64,000 bases of DNA from Diphasiastrum complanatum (GCA_029204225.1 CM055112.1:22944578-23008577); one strand, 5' to 3'; shown: positions 32,470-45,594, numbered from the stretch's first letter. Notes: generated by a model from the letters alone, not told the origin. Program-made: numbers and translations.

Positions 32470-34985
32470 TTAACGGTGCACTTCGGTCAAACCATAATCT
32501 GGCGATGGCTTTGCGATTCGACTTTCGTGTATTTTGCAAACTGATTCAGAGAGATGGAATTCTTGAGAGTAGAAGGAGGGTGAAGGGATGAGTAGGAGAA
32601 GGTTAAACTCCAACACGAGACTGCTCCTCTGTTTCTCGAACAAATCTTTGTTTAAGGCCTTTGTGAAGATGCCAGCAACCATCTTCTTTGTTCCAATGAA
32701 AGTAGTCTGCAGTTTCTTCTTTTCGATCAGATCCCTTATCAAGTGGTAATTGATTGCAATGTGTTTTGTTCTTGAGTGAAACACAGGATCCTTTGTCAGG
32801 TGTATTGTAGATGTATTGTCCATCTGCAAAATCAAGGGCTCATTTCTCATTTCACCTAGTTCGTCAAGGAATTGTTTGAGCCAAGTGATTTCATTGGCCA
32901 TCTTCGCTGCTGCTACATATTCTGCTTCGCAGGATAACTGAGCTGCGATGGTCTACTTTTTGCTGACCCAGAGAATTGTTGCTCCTGCTGCGATGGTACA
33001 TCCTCTGAGACACTTTTACAGTCATCCTCGAGAGATGCTTAGCTAGCATCACTGTATGAAAGCATCTGGAATCCTGCAACACGAGAATAACAATATCCAA
33101 AATCCTTTGTCAGTTGAAGGTAGTGCAAGATTCGCTTCACGATCTTCCAATGAGTCGAGCCTGGATTTGTACTAAATTGGCTCATCCTGAAGCAATGTCA
33201 GGACGTGTGTTATCTGCAAGATACATTAGTGATCCGATTAACTTCTTGTATGGTATATGCTCCATCAATTCTCTTTTTTCTTCAGTCTTCGCACAATCTT
33301 CATTCGTCAAGATTGTTTCTGCAAGCATTGGAATATTTGCTCCTTTGCAATTCATCATCCTGAAATCTTCTAGGATTTTATGGGCATATCTGAACTGATG
33401 AAGGTACAACTTCCCTTCGTCATAGTTTCTGTCAATCTGTAAGCCAAAATAACATCTGGCTTCTCCTAGGGTCTGCAATCTCAATATGTTTCAAGATGTC
33501 GCACTTCACCTCAACAATAAGTTCTTCACTTTTGCAGAGTATCAGGGTGTCGTCCACATATACAGCTACATTGATGATCTTCCCATCTATAATTCTTACA
33601 TAAACATTGGAATCAGCTATTAGTGGCTTGAATCTAAAGGATTTCAGGACATGATCTTTCTTTTTATACCATTGTCGTGCTGATTGCTTCAGACCATATA
33701 TAATCTTGTGCATTCTGCATGCATAAGTAGGAAGTGAGTTCGAAATGTAGCCTAGAGGTTGATCCATGTAGACTTCGTCATCTAGCTCACCATGTAAAAA
33801 CATTGTCTTTTCATCCACGATGTGAATCTTGAGATCATAAGCGACAGCGTACACATACAAAAGGCGTAGGGACGAATGTTTCACGACAGGAGAGAAGGTC
33901 TCAGTATAGTTGATACCATATCTCTGAGAGAAACTCTTCTCTACAAGTCTGGCTTTATACTTTGATATTTTTCTATTCGGTCCATACTTCAGCTTGTATA
34001 CCCACTTGTATTGTAAAGTCTTTCGCTTATCTGGTAATGGCTGCAATGTCCATACCTCATTCTTCTTCATGGATTCCATCTCCTCGTTCATGGCTTGGAT
34101 CCACTTGTCCTTCTCTAGACATTCAATTGCTTCCTCGAATGTCTGTGATTCTCCACTGAATCCACAAAACTCTTCAAATGTAGAAGCTGAGCTACCTGGC
34201 ACAAATCTTGTTGGCGCTCTTCGTTCTCTTGTTGATATTCTGGGAGATCCTTTTGATATTGCAGTGCTCTTGCCTTTATCTATTCTTCTAGGTCCGGAAC
34301 TACTTCGGTTTACAAGTGTTGTAGCAGTAGGCTAGCTTGCGAATCTTTCTTCGTCTGATTCGTCACCTGACTGAGGTGCAACTCAAACATCTTTGTCTGA
34401 TTGTTCCTCCTCTGCTCCCTCTGTCGTGGTTGGTAGATCATAATATTGTCTTTCAAGGATTTCATAATTGACATGATCATTGTTGGCCATTCTTCTGGTC
34501 TCATCGAACTTGACGTCTTTGACTGTCTTCACTATGTTTGTCTCTGGCATATAGATTCTGTAGTATGACGAATGATTGTCATATCCTATAAGATATCCTT
34601 GTTCTGCTTTCTCATCAAGCTTCTTTCGAAGCTTGTCAGGAACATGTGCATATGCTGCACAACCAAAGATTTGAATATGAGTCAGATTGGGCCTTCTACC
34701 CCACAGTAGTTTGTGTGGTGTTGTGTGAGGAACACTAGATTTTCTTGTCTTGTTCTGAATGTAGACAGCTATAGCTACTGCTTCAGCCCACAACACTCTT
34801 GGAGCCTTCGAATAGGCCATCGTGCACCTAGCAGCTTCCATAAGAGTGCTGTTCTTTCTTTCTATAACACCATTGTGCTGCGATGTATAGGATGTTGTCC
34901 TTCTGTGAATGATTCCTCGATCATTGCAGAAATCAGTGAATCAGTTTGAGATGTATTCTCCACCTCGATCTGTTTTGCTTCACCC
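32470..34985 (-). pseudogene. Ty1/copia pol fragment: integrase to RNase H
   Basis: Minus-strand frames in order: integrase core end (DRGGEYISN near 34960; HNGVIERKN near 34860), integrase tail 34383-34841 (VLWAEAVAIAVYIQNKTRK, HIQIFGCAAYAHVP), linker, RT 33432-34202 (WIQAMNEEMESM, KARLVEKSFSQRYG, YVDD at 33549-33560), RT thumb 33182-33484 (LGEARCYFGLQI, LIGSLMYL), RNase H 32470-33100 (ITWLKQFLDEL, QMDNTSTIHLTKDP, HIAINYHLIRDLI). Several frameshifts and stops. Gag, protease and the integrase N-terminus are missing beyond 34985. Same family as 56090-56975 (both carry MPGSS then EEFCGFSGE/KEFCGFSGE). Confidence 0.85.
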
Positions 34986-37069
34986 TGTTTCTTGTTGTCG
35001 CGTCATTTGACCTTCTCCTGTTGTTCGTATTGTTCGCGAACATTTTGTCTTCGAGGTCTTCATTTTTTTGAGATATTTGTCAATTTGGGAGTCGATAGCT
35101 AGTAGAGCTTTGGTAGTAGAAACACTTTGTTTCTTCACTTTCTACATAGAGTATACTATTCTATATAGAATACATGGTCAACCAATTTTGATCCTTTCCG
35201 CAAGGATCTAACAAACGCATCCTTTGATGACACCATAATAACTTGGAGAATGCATAGGCATTTCCTTGGAGTTATCAAAAACTAGTGGAGTCATTTTGGA
35301 ATCTTCGATTGGATCTAACAGATAGGGAAGATTTTGGATAGATGTGCTTCTCTTAATGGAATCTATTAAGGAAAAAGATTTCGTAGATGAAGAATTCCCT
35401 CTCTAGTGTTGTCCCATTTACGTAAGCAAGTTGTTCAGCACTTTGGATACCAAGCTGAATATATGTAATGAGTTTTTATAAGTACAAGATGGTCATGGTG
35501 TTGCACGGTGAATAGTAGATCGATGGCCCAATCATGTAAAACAAGTGTGCACATAGCCAAGGCCATTTCAACAATATAAGACATACACTACATACTTTTG
35601 GCAACTTCATGATTGTGAATGTCTCCTAACTCCTTTAACTCACCCATTAAGTTTCTTGATTGTGATTGGCCATTTGTATTGCCATGGTGGTGGGTTCCAA
35701 TTTCAAAGTCTTGAGTGTCTCACACAATATATTGTACGTGATAATTATTTCAGATATGCCACCAATTTGGGTTCCATAAAAAATTGAAATTGTTAACTTG
35801 TAGTCATAGAGGGGGTGATATATCAACCTCCATCAAAAAGGTGATATGAATGTATTCACTTTAATTATCTTTGTGGTGGAATTGAAAGCAAACAACTGGT
35901 AATGTGATGATTCTAATAAATTCAACTAACAATATTCTATAGAGGACGATAACTATACTTAGATTAGCTTGGATTCATATGGTGCAATTTTTATTAGCTG
36001 GCCAGTAGACATATTGAACTATATTATTTAGAACATCCACAATGTGATATTCTTCAAGCTCTATAGTTGGGAGCTCGACAAGAGATTATGGATCTTCCTT
36101 AGCACATGTGTGAGTAACAAGACTCTTCTTGTTCTTCACAACTACAAAGGGAGGGGGATCATAATATGCTTGACCTAGGGGCAAAAAGATGGATTTTGCC
36201 GTGGTGTATGTATATTATCTACTTTTTTGTTGCTTTTCAAAATTTGCATAAAATTCCTCCATTCCTCCCTACTTAGTATTTGAGAGGGTTCCGACTCTCG
36301 TCTCTTTGAGTGCTTTTCATCTTTGATGTACTTTTGTATAAAGTCCTTAATCCATGATAAACTTTATGAGAGGAAAAAAAAAATTACATATGAAACAATT
36401 TTATGCATGGTGTTACAAATACATTAGTGGGCTCCAACAAATTATTGGCCTTTCAAAATCATATCTTTATCGCATTAAAAAAGGATACGTTTCATATTCA
36501 TTGCATACTAGCCTCTAAAAAAGTGACCTCAAAAACATTTGTACTCTTGTGGTTTTAGCCTTTAAAAAAGTGACTTCAAAAACATTTATACACTTGTGGT
36601 TTCAGACTACATTGTTTTGCAAGTCCCAATTTTAAAATGGTCCCCGAATGGTTCATGGAGGGAAAACGGGTATCCCCTTAGAAACTTAGGGCCTTTTCAC
36701 ATGCAAAGCTCGGCCCATTCTTGACTTAGGCAGTGGGTCAGGCCTATGCTGCCGAGTTTGAAAGTGGATCCATATTGCTCCAGGCGAAGGGATTTGTCGC
36801 TAGTATGCAATCATCCTCTCGGCAGCCATTGTCGAAATGTTTTTGAAAGTGTAATACACGGACCCGACTCGTATTAAAATTTTAAATACCCGGCCAAACA
36901 ATGGTCTCAAGTTTCAATCCCACCATCCCAAAAGCTCCATGTCAATCCACTTCCTATCCACTCTCCAATGATGCTGCCGCCCGTCAACTTACATTGTAAA
37001 AAATTACAAACCTGCAACTTGAACGCTTATTTGTGAGTAAATAAATAATGGTAGGGGGGGGGGGGAGGA
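34986..37069. repeat. Gene-free stretch with a 48-bp tandem duplication at 36511-36606
   Basis: No protein-like frames. At 36511-36558 and 36559-36606 the phrase CCTCTAAAAAAGTGACCTCA (then AAAACATTTGTACTCTTGTGG) is repeated with about four differences. A run of 13 G lies near 37054-37066. Confidence 0.5.
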
Positions 37070-37430
37070 TATAAGACTTGTCGAATTGCGACAGTCTGCA
37101 AAGCGACGTTACAGCCGCCGACCGTCAACTGTCAGTCTGCGGACACATTCCTGACTGTGGCCGTGTGACCAGACTTTTTTTAATGTTGGGGCCCCCGGCG
37201 GTGACCGGGTACCTACCCACAAATTTTATTTCTGTGAGCTCCCGTGACCACATACACGTCTATCTGGTAGGTCACAGGTCACATGTAGAAGATGCTGACG
37301 ACCCAGTCCACGGGCCACATGGATCCAGTGCCCACGCCCCAGTCCGTTCCCTTTTAGCCTTTAGGGGTGGGGTCCTTTCTGTTTTGTCCCTCTTGAGGCC
37401 GGTTGATTGTCATGTGGGGCTTTGAAATTT
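37070..37430. other. GC-rich island in AT-rich surroundings
   Basis: From GTCGAATTGCGACAGTC to the GGGGCCCCCGGCGGTGACC block and beyond, CpG-rich sequence stands out against its flanks. The open plus-strand frame at 37078-37425 is probably a result of GC content and has no recognisable domain. It could be part of a gene promoter or an under-mutated transposon fragment. Confidence 0.35.
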
Positions 37431-38289
37431 GTTTTCAATATCTAAAAGAAAAAAATTCCCTTGTGTACATTATGTACTTTGATTGGTTGTTTTTTGAAAT
37501 AACGTATGATTATGTACAATATGTACTTTGAATGGTCCTTTTTGGAGCAAAGAAGAGGAAGGCATGATCTTTTATTAGAGCCTTGTGCTCTAGGACTTTG
37601 TGTGTACCCGAGGGGTGAGCGTATTCCTCACCACAACCACCACCACTGGAGTGACAATGGTGGAGTTCCATAGATTCTAGGTAGGGGAAATATATCGCCA
37701 TCTGCCATCTTCCACCACCATTAGTGCTAGTGGTGGTCATAGATCTAAGGGTGAGGAAACATACCACCATCTACCATCTTCGAAGATAGTGGTATCACCC
37801 ACCATCTTTACTAAAGGGTTGCTACACCACCATTGTCACGAGATGATGTCTTGACTAGGGCAAAAAATTGGACTACATCAAGCTTTGTCCTACATAATGC
37901 ATCTTGGTTTCCAAGGGAGCCTTGAATTGGGACCAAAGAAACTTTGGATGCCAAGGTTTTCACCTAAGCCAACCTTTGGATGTATCTCTTACAAAATGTC
38001 TAGTGTTTTTGCAATTGCTTTAGTTTGACAGTTTTTAGAAAAGTGGTCCTTGTGACAAACTTTTCTTATGGAGAGACAATGACCTAGTTTTCCGTCAAGG
38101 GCGGGGGGCCCAATGCCCCCATACATTCCTCGACGTATTGCCATAATTTGTTTTTTTTTTTATATGCATTTTTGGAAGTTTCTGGAGAATGGGCCTCTGA
38201 ACGGAATTTTCATGTCCACATAAAAGTATTGGTGAAAGGTTTAAATCCTTAAAGAGCACACACAAATTATGTCATTTAGGTTGGCATGG

Positions 38290-39010
38290 TTATCAAGAAT
38301 CTCGAGTGTCCATTGGTTTTCTATGTTTAGTACAATCAATTTTCACGTGATTTTGTTTTCAATATAAATGTTACATCATCATGTACAATTTGCACTAGAA
38401 TGGACTTTCAAGTGACCGAGTGGTGATAAGGATCATTTGTGTACTTAGGGTGAGCTCAATTACCCAATTCATTTTTCTCTTTTAGGGTGGGTGGTTCATT
38501 CTTTTTCCTATTGAGGGCAAGTCCATTTTCTTGTAGTTTTGTTTTTAATATCGCATCAAAATGTACAAAAATACAAAATTGGTCTCTCTGGAACTTTAGC
38601 AGTGGTAAAGGACAACTTCGTAGTTACCAAGTGAGGACCACTTCCATAATTGGGGCAAGCTCAAGTGTCCAACTGGTTCACTACTTTAAGGGCGGTCCAT
38701 TTCCTCCAACTCTTGGTGTTTTTTATATTGCATCATTATGCACAATATGTACGGTAATGGTCTTTCCAATGACCTTGACTGTTGGTAGGGGTCATTTGCA
38801 TAGTTATGAGACGCTCAAGTGCCTAGTATATTCTCTACATTTAGGGTGGTCCATTGTTTTTTTGCTATTAAGAGCAATCAGTTTTCATGTGGTTCTTGGT
38901 TGTTAATATTGCATTGTCATGTACAATATCACTAAAATGGTCTTTCTAGTGACCTTTAGTAGTAGTAAGGGTCCATTTGCATAGTCAAGAAGCAAAATTT
39001 ATTTGTGTAT
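38290..39010. repeat. Tandem array, four monomers of about 180 bp
   Basis: The anchor ATGTACAAT (or ATGCACAAT, ATGTACAAA) recurs at 38381, 38561, 38738 and 38919, spaced 180, 177 and 181 bases. Each monomer shows the same order: a GCTCAAGTGTCCA-like start, TTTAGGGTGGTCCATT, TTTTCATGTGGTT, TTAATATTGCATCAT, the anchor, AATGGTCTTTC, TGACC, GGTCATTTGCATAG. Divergence between monomers is substantial. A fifth, isolated monomer appears at about 37350-37550 (anchor at 37512). Confidence 0.75.
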
Positions 39011-40560
39011 TAATGGCGAGCTCGATAGGGCGAGATAACTTTCAATATAACCCCAACCACCATAAAGGTCTCTAGAAAGGTCATTCCATTGTGTAAATGA
39101 TGAGAAAAAACCTTTATTACTCTTACCAATTATGATTGTAAATTGTGCTGTAGAAAATTTTTGGATGCCATTTTCCAATGATATAATGATTTACGGGATT
39201 GGTAAAAGTTACTAGGGACAATGAAAATTGTATGGGCATGGTTTTGATAATGAACTTTTATGACTTACAGAGGAAGTAAAATTTATGGAGGGGACTTTTC
39301 CACCATATAATAATATCCATTTGTTGGTCAAATCCTTTGAGTCTAGCGTACATCACATAGTAAATTCAAGCCAAGCAAATGCTCAAAAAACCTTCTTCAA
39401 GACTAGCATGAAAGTGCTACAATTTTGGATGACTATTGATTTGTTGTCGTCAAAATTTTGCACTTCGGTTCTTTTGGGACTAAAAATCTTTCAAATCCTA
39501 AGTTTTGCCTTTAAATGTTGTATGCAAAATTTGACAAATTAATCAAATCACCTTAAGAAACATATCTTTACGTGGTTTTATAATGTCTTGATTCTAAAAA
39601 AATTGTCCCCTTCCAAGAAGCTAACCTCATTTGAAGTCAAAATCCTTCAAGCTAGATCCATCCTAATTTGACAAGCAAACAAAACCAACAACTCATCCAT
39701 CAATAACATTGAAGCTTTCAAAGAGGATGAAATTCCTTGTTGACTTGGAAATCCTTTATCAACACAAACTTTGGATAATAGAGAATTATGATAATCTCAA
39801 TTGGATTAGTGAAGTATGGAGACCCTTATTTTAGCTCTCTCAAAAGGAACCAATTTTTTTTGAGATATCAAAAATTTGGGTAGAGAAACTACACTTTTCT
39901 TGCCATAGGAACATACTAATTTGGTTTCTCCATTATTCTAGAAGTAAGAAGTAATGAAAACCAACAAGATCCAAAACTCCATACTTGGCTATTCCTCTTT
40001 AGATCTTACTCCAAGTATGCACACTACATGAAACATGAGCATCATAAAAAATGAAGTAGCAACAATTATCAACCAACCCAAAAGTAGGTGGAAAAAGTAT
40101 CTCCTTTGTGCTCTCCTCTTCCGATCTAAACCTAAAAAATGTGTTAGATTGATTGATGATCCTCCAACCTCCATGCCAAAAACTCTAAAAGTTAATTTGT
40201 GCCACATAACTTTCCTAGCCAAGCACCGATGCCTCTTTGTAGAACTTTGCATGACTTGACTACCAAAAACAAAAGGTAGTTGATGAATGGAGATTGTTGA
40301 GCTTGATGGCATGATCCAAGACGTGATCAAAACTTGCATCATCCCAACCTATTGATCTTTGATAAGCAAGTATTTCTTTAAATCACAAGTCAATAGAAAT
40401 CACTTGGAAATCTAAACAAGCCATATTTGGTGAAATTGAAGAGACTTTTGACAATTCAAAATCTGTTGAAGGACATGATGTTGAAGAGGTTACCAAACAA
40501 CACAAAAGTGCTCAAACAAACAATGTAATAGGTGGAGAATCCTCAACCTTTGCATGAGAG
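39011..40560. other. No gene recognised
   Basis: AT-rich sequence with short open frames on both strands, including 117 codons on the minus strand at 39989-40342. None shows a recognisable domain. A heavily decayed LINE was considered but no reverse transcriptase or endonuclease motif could be read. Confidence 0.4.
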
Positions 40561-40998
40561 TGGTTCTTAATCAATGGCAATAACTATAATAGGATCAATA
40601 TATGAGCTGGAGCCTAAATCAAACTAAAAGTATATATTAGAATAAACATCAAAATTGATTACTTACAAGACGTAAGATTCAAAAAGTACAGAACATAAGT
40701 ACGCTTCTCCATAGTTATTTGTAAATGATAAATCTCTTATTGTTTCGTCTGATCAGTTGAATACTTCAACGCTGCAATATTCAATACATACATCATTATT
40801 TGGCTACGGAATCACTTTAGTGCTAATGATTTCAAAGTTAGTTGCTCAAAGATTGAACATGACTTCTGCCATTATAGCTTTGTTCAATTATTGATAGGTG
40901 TAGTCATGCATTAGGAAATAAGGCTCGTCCCACTGCGCTTGATAGTTTGTTTACAGACTTCGAATTATCGAGTCGACATTTCATTCCTCTTTCCAACA
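40561..40998 (+). repeat. Probable 5' LTR end of the plus-strand copia (start not fixed)
   Basis: The sequence ends CTTTCCAACA at 40998, immediately followed by the PBS-like TGATATCAAAGC. The upstream end of the LTR could not be located; 40561 is arbitrary. Confidence 0.45.
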
Positions 40999-41010
40999 TG
41001 ATATCAAAGC
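40999..41010 (+). other. Copia primer-binding site, mutated
   Basis: TGATATCAAAGC differs from TGGTATCAGAGC at two positions, both G to A. It sits about 200 bases upstream of the gag start. A second, similar phrase TGGTATCAAAGC lies near 41034. Confidence 0.55.
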
Positions 41011-41207
41011 TCTACTACTATTATATACCCTTCATGGTATCAAAGCAATATCATTAAATATTGCTCACAATATCAAGTCAGAGCGCACTTGCTCTTAATC
41101 TTCAATTTGTGGTATCAAATTTCAGTATCAGATGATTGATTTCCAATTTTAGCGCAGCATGACATCATTCTTAAGTCATCGATTTAATCGACAAAATAAA
41201 GTTTCAA

Positions 41208-44035
41208 ATGGATTCTCAAAGTAAAGTTGGTCTCATTGCAGACAAGCTGAATCGATACAATTACTATCTGTGGAAATTCAAGATGAAGATCTTGCTAATC
41301 ACCAACAAGTTGTGGGATGTTGTCACAGATATTGAAGTGAAGCTTGAAGATGACACAACCGACTCAAAGTGAAAATCGAAGGATGGTAAAGCTTTCACGC
41401 TTATTAATCTCAATATATCAGACATTGAGATTGGCCACAGATCTGAAACACAAACTTCGAAAGAAGTATGGAACATCCTGAGCTCACTATATGATGTGAG
41501 GGACGTGACTTATAAGTTGCATCTCATAAGAAAATTCTTCACTCTCAAGATGTCGAATGGTGAACTACTTCAATTAACCAATTTAAGAATCTCTTGCAAC
41601 AAATGGCAGCTGTTGGATCGATCATCGACAATCAAGATGCAATCATGACATTGCTTTCAAGCTTTTTTTCTACATACGAGACATGGGTGATAATCATATC
41701 GAAACACTTAGATTTACTCTTACTAGAGTTATCACTATGTTGTTGCAAGAAGACAATCAAAGAAGACAAGATACCTCTTCGACTTCATCATCTCATGCTC
41801 GATATGTCAATAAAGGCTCAAAACGACAAAAGAAGAAAAGCTTTAAGTAGTTCACTTCAAATCAGAAGCCAACACAAAGTCAAGAATAATTATTAAATCC
41901 ACAGTCGAAGAAGAAGATGTTTTGTAAGTACTCTAATTGCACTAATCATGAAATCCAGGATTGTAGGGTACTAAAAGCAAAGAATGCCAACAAGCAACTA
42001 GATCAACAGACAAATGCAGTCGCAGTGTCATCTCTATCCCCTGATCTCAACATGGACGAGGAGCGTTTACGGTGAAAAATCAAAACGTGCAATTCGATAA
42101 TTCTTGGTTTACGGATTCTGGAGATACTCAACATATGACCAATCATCGTGAGCATTTTCACTCCTATACATCTTACAGTGCAAAGAAATACGTTCATCTT
42201 GGCGATGATAGCACACACACTATCGAAGGTGAAGGCACTATAAGATTAAAGTTCCAGCATGATCAATTCAAACTACTATCAAATGTCTTGTATGTACCTA
42301 AATTCTCTACGAATCTATTATCAGTAAGTAGAATTACTGATTTAGGTCATAGGGTAGAGTTTGAGTCTGATCAATTCCAAATTATTGATAGGACAAATAA
42401 GATCTTTGCACTCGGCAAGAGGCATGTATGCTTATATAGACTGGTGCACTGTTATTTAGACACTAGTGTAACCTTAAAAACCTATGTTCTTGTCAATAAA
42501 GCATTACTTTGGAATTATAAATTAGGACACTTGAATCATACATCTATGTTGAACATGTCTAGACAATCCCCAGCACTTAATCTCGACTATCCAACCAACA
42601 AAGTTGACCTCCCTGTCTGTCATAGCTTCATCTTTGGAAAATATAGACTAGGATTCCTTTTAGATCGAGTTGTAGGCACGCATCAAAAGATGTTCTAGAT
42701 GTTGTTCATTCAGATATATGTGGTCCAATGCAAACTCTATCATTGCTTGATGAAAAGTATTTCATAACATTCCTTGACGAATACTCCAGAAGAACAGTTG
42801 TTTATTTTATTAAGCAAAAATTGGAGGCTTTCAAAATCTTTCGACAATTCAAAGAGCTTGTAGAAATGGAAACTGGTAAAAGAATTAAAGCATTGAGGTT
42901 CAACAATGGGAGAGAGTACATATCTACTGAATTTAAGGAGTATTGCCTTAACAACGGCATTGAGAAATAATACATTACCTCCTATTCACCTTAGTTGAAT
43001 GGACTTGATGAGAGAAATAACAGAAGGCTTAGTCAAATCGGCCAAGTGTATGCTTGCTCATGCGACACTTCCGAAATCCTTTTGGACTGAAGCTTTTTCC
43101 ACCGCAGCCTATATTCAAAATAGATGTCCGACTAAAGGTCTCTTAGACAACACACCATATGAAGTTTGGACAGGCTCCAAACCATCATTATTGAAGTAAC
43201 GAGTTTTTGAACGTATCGCTTATGAGCAAATATTGCAAGATTTTAGGAAGAAGCTCGACTTCTAGAGTATCAAATCTATTTTCATCAGCTACACTACTTC
43301 AGATAAAGCTTATAAGTTGTATGATTTTGTCGAGTCGAGTCGATCCTGTTGAGTCGAAGATATTCACTAGTCGGGATATCATCTTCATCAAAGATCAGTT
43401 TATCGACCTCAAAGGTGAGGTCAAAGCTCATCTATCGGACTCTCCCGAATTATTAGACACTTATGTTCCCAAGTCAACTATTCCTATTGAGGATCCTAGC
43501 TCGTCTACTTTGGACGAACAACTTATCAACAACGAATTCAAAGAAGATGATGTTGCAACTCAACAACTACAACATGATGAAAATAATCAATTTCGCTCAT
43601 TACCCATAGGATCGACAAGAGAACGTAGACCACCTATAAGGTATATCGACGAGTCTGCATCCTATCTTGTTCAAGAGCCAACCACTGTTGAAGAGGCACT
43701 CAATCAGCCCGATTCCGATCTTTGGAAGGAAGCTATGGATAAAGAGTATTCATCTCTTATCAAGAACCGGACTTGGACTATTGTCGAATTACCTGCCAGC
43801 AGAAATGTAGTTAATTGCAAATGGATGTTCACTTAATCAAATACAAGGCAGATGTAAGTATCGATCGAAGAAAAGCTCAACTTGTCGCCATAGGATTTTC
43901 TCAAGTAAATAATGTCGACTACATTGAGACTTTCAGTCCAGTAGTTAAACATTCTTCAATCAGACTTCTATTGTCATTTGTTGCTGCAGCAGAGTTAGAG
44001 GTACATCAAATGGATGTAGACAACATATCTTAATG
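41208..44035 (+). pseudogene. Ty1/copia gag-pol, heavily frameshifted, ends in RT
   Basis: Starts ATGGATTCTCAAAGT at 41208 (gag: LNRYNYYLWKFKMKILL). A zinc-knuckle relic with NHEIQDC lies near 41945. Protease: WFTDSGDTQHM near 42105. Pre-integrase: KFSTNLLSVSRI and YRLVHC. Integrase: YFITFLDEYSRRTV at 42757, LRFNNGREYIS with the second Asp changed to Asn, and LPKSFWTEAFSTAAYIQ. RT entry at 43690-44033: WKEAMDKEYSSLIKNRTW, KAQLVAIGFSQ, ETFSPVVKHSSIRLLL. It is cut before YVDD. Many shifts and stops. Sister of the minus-strand copy at 22206-23625. Confidence 0.85.
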
Positions 44036-44225
44036 GAGTTATTGAAGAAGATATTTACATAATGCAACTCGAAGAAGAAAAACTTCCACAATTGGAAGGA
44101 GAACATGAACATAAAAATGATGAAGAAACTCAGCCACCTACCTAGGAGTATCCGACTAGCATTCACTTGCGCAAATATACTAGGATTTGAAAACCATTTG
44201 TGAGGATATTCAGAAGTCTATAATC

Positions 44226-44647
44226 CAATGCAATCATAAATTTTGAGTATTGTGATAGCATTGAAGAACCAACTACATATGCAGAAGCCATTAAATGTCT
44301 AGAAAGTGAATTCTGAAAACAAACCATGTATGAGGAAATGCAATCTATGAAGAAAAATTAAGCATGGACTCTCTCTAGTGCCATTATCAGAAAATACAAA
44401 ACTGATAGATTGCAAATGGGTCTTTAAGAATAATATAAAATTAGATGGAGGCATCGCAAGATAAAGGCCCAACTTGTTGCAAAGGGATATGCTCATAAAT
44501 ATGGTATAAATTATTTTGACGCCTATTTTTTTATGGTCAAAATGTCTTGTATCAAGTTTCTTCTAGCATATGTAGCAAAGTACAATCTAGAGATTCGACA
44601 TATTGATGTAGAAACATCCTTCCTTCATGGTAATTTGAAGGTGGACA
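44226..44647 (+). pseudogene. Second Ty1/copia RT fragment
   Basis: Repeats the RT entry region already present just upstream but from a different copia: EEPTTYAEAIKCLESEF, KAQLVAKGYAHKYG, VKMSCIKFLLAYVAKYNLEI and HIDVETSFLHGNL at 44533-44640. It is interrupted by a CA microsatellite at 44648. It continues the same strand as the preceding fragment with a short gap. Confidence 0.7.
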
Positions 44648-44668
44648 TACACACACACACACACACAT
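44648..44668. repeat. (CA)n microsatellite
   Basis: About ten CA dinucleotides directly at the break of the copia RT fragment. Confidence 0.9.
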
Positions 44669-44779
44669 ATACTGGTGAAGAGTGCCCGTCGTTGACGGGC
44701 AATGGAGGCCGATCTAGGTGGCGGCCGATGATTTGGATGATGGCCGATCTCGCACATCTCGCATCTCAAATATCAAACA

Positions 44780-45000
44780 TTCGAGTCTTTGGAAAAATTC
44801 GAGCCTTAAGAAAAATTTGAGCCTCGAAAAAATTTGAGTCTTCGAAAAAATTCTAGTCTTTGGAAAATAAAATCGAGTCTTTCAAAAAATTCATGTTTTC
44901 GTAAAAATGCGAGTCTTTTGAAAAATTCAACTTGACAATACAAAGGGTCCTTCAATCCTTTGGAGAAATTTGAGTCGTTGGGAAAATTCGATCCTTTGGA
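44780..45000. repeat. Degenerate ~18-bp minisatellite
   Basis: About ten variants of TTCGAGTCTTTGGAAAAA follow one another (TCGAGCCTTAAGAAAAAT, TTGAGTCTTCGAAAAAAT, GCGAGTCTTTTGAAAAAT and others), with irregular spacing later in the array. Non-coding. Confidence 0.75.
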
Positions 45001-45436
45001 GTTAAAGATAGTGAATGAAAATGGTGGGGGATTTGAAGGATTGAAAAAAAAAAAAAAAGCAGTTTTAGGTAGTCAAGAAAATTTTTATGTTCATGACTTA
45101 TGGGTAAAACTATGGTAATTCAAAATAAATAAGAAAGCCATGTAATAAAGATTATTGGCTAAAGTTTAAAGCACATTGAAGTGTGTGAAGAAAATAAAAT
45201 CTTAACTTCAACCTTCAAATATTTGAATTTAGAGAAAGATATTTAAATTTAGCGATTGGGAGGGAATCTTTTTGGGGCCCACCCCCAATGCACACAATGT
45301 GCAAATGTATGAAAATATGCACTTTCCCCATACATGCATCCGCCTCCCTCCCCATCATTTTTAGTTAAGAAAGTGTGTATGCATGGGTGAGGAGAGGAGG
45401 ATGCATGGGTGCACGCATATACACATGCGCACTACA

Positions 45437-45442
45437 TGCGCG

Positions 45443-45473
<31 letters not shown>

Positions 45474-45477
45474 ATAT
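45437..45477. repeat. (GC)n(CA)n compound microsatellite
   Basis: A short alternating GC tract runs directly into about twelve CA units. Alternating purine-pyrimidine sequence of this kind can adopt Z-DNA. Confidence 0.9.
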
Positions 45478-45546
45478 ATGGTATAAAAATATTTATGTGA
45501 CCTTGTATGTGTGCCGGCAAAAATGTCACGCTTTGCCGACATAAAA

Positions 45547-45547
<1 letters not shown>

Positions 45548-45590
<43 letters not shown>
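45548..45590. repeat. (CA)n microsatellite
   Basis: About twenty-one uninterrupted CA dinucleotides. Confidence 0.93.

Positions 45591-45594
<4 letters not shown>

Noticed and set aside
39989-40342. Possible LINE fragment
   Set aside because: No reverse transcriptase, endonuclease or poly-A end could be read; composition alone is not enough.
45365-45586. Val/Cys-rich frame on the minus strand
   Set aside because: It is translation of CA microsatellites.
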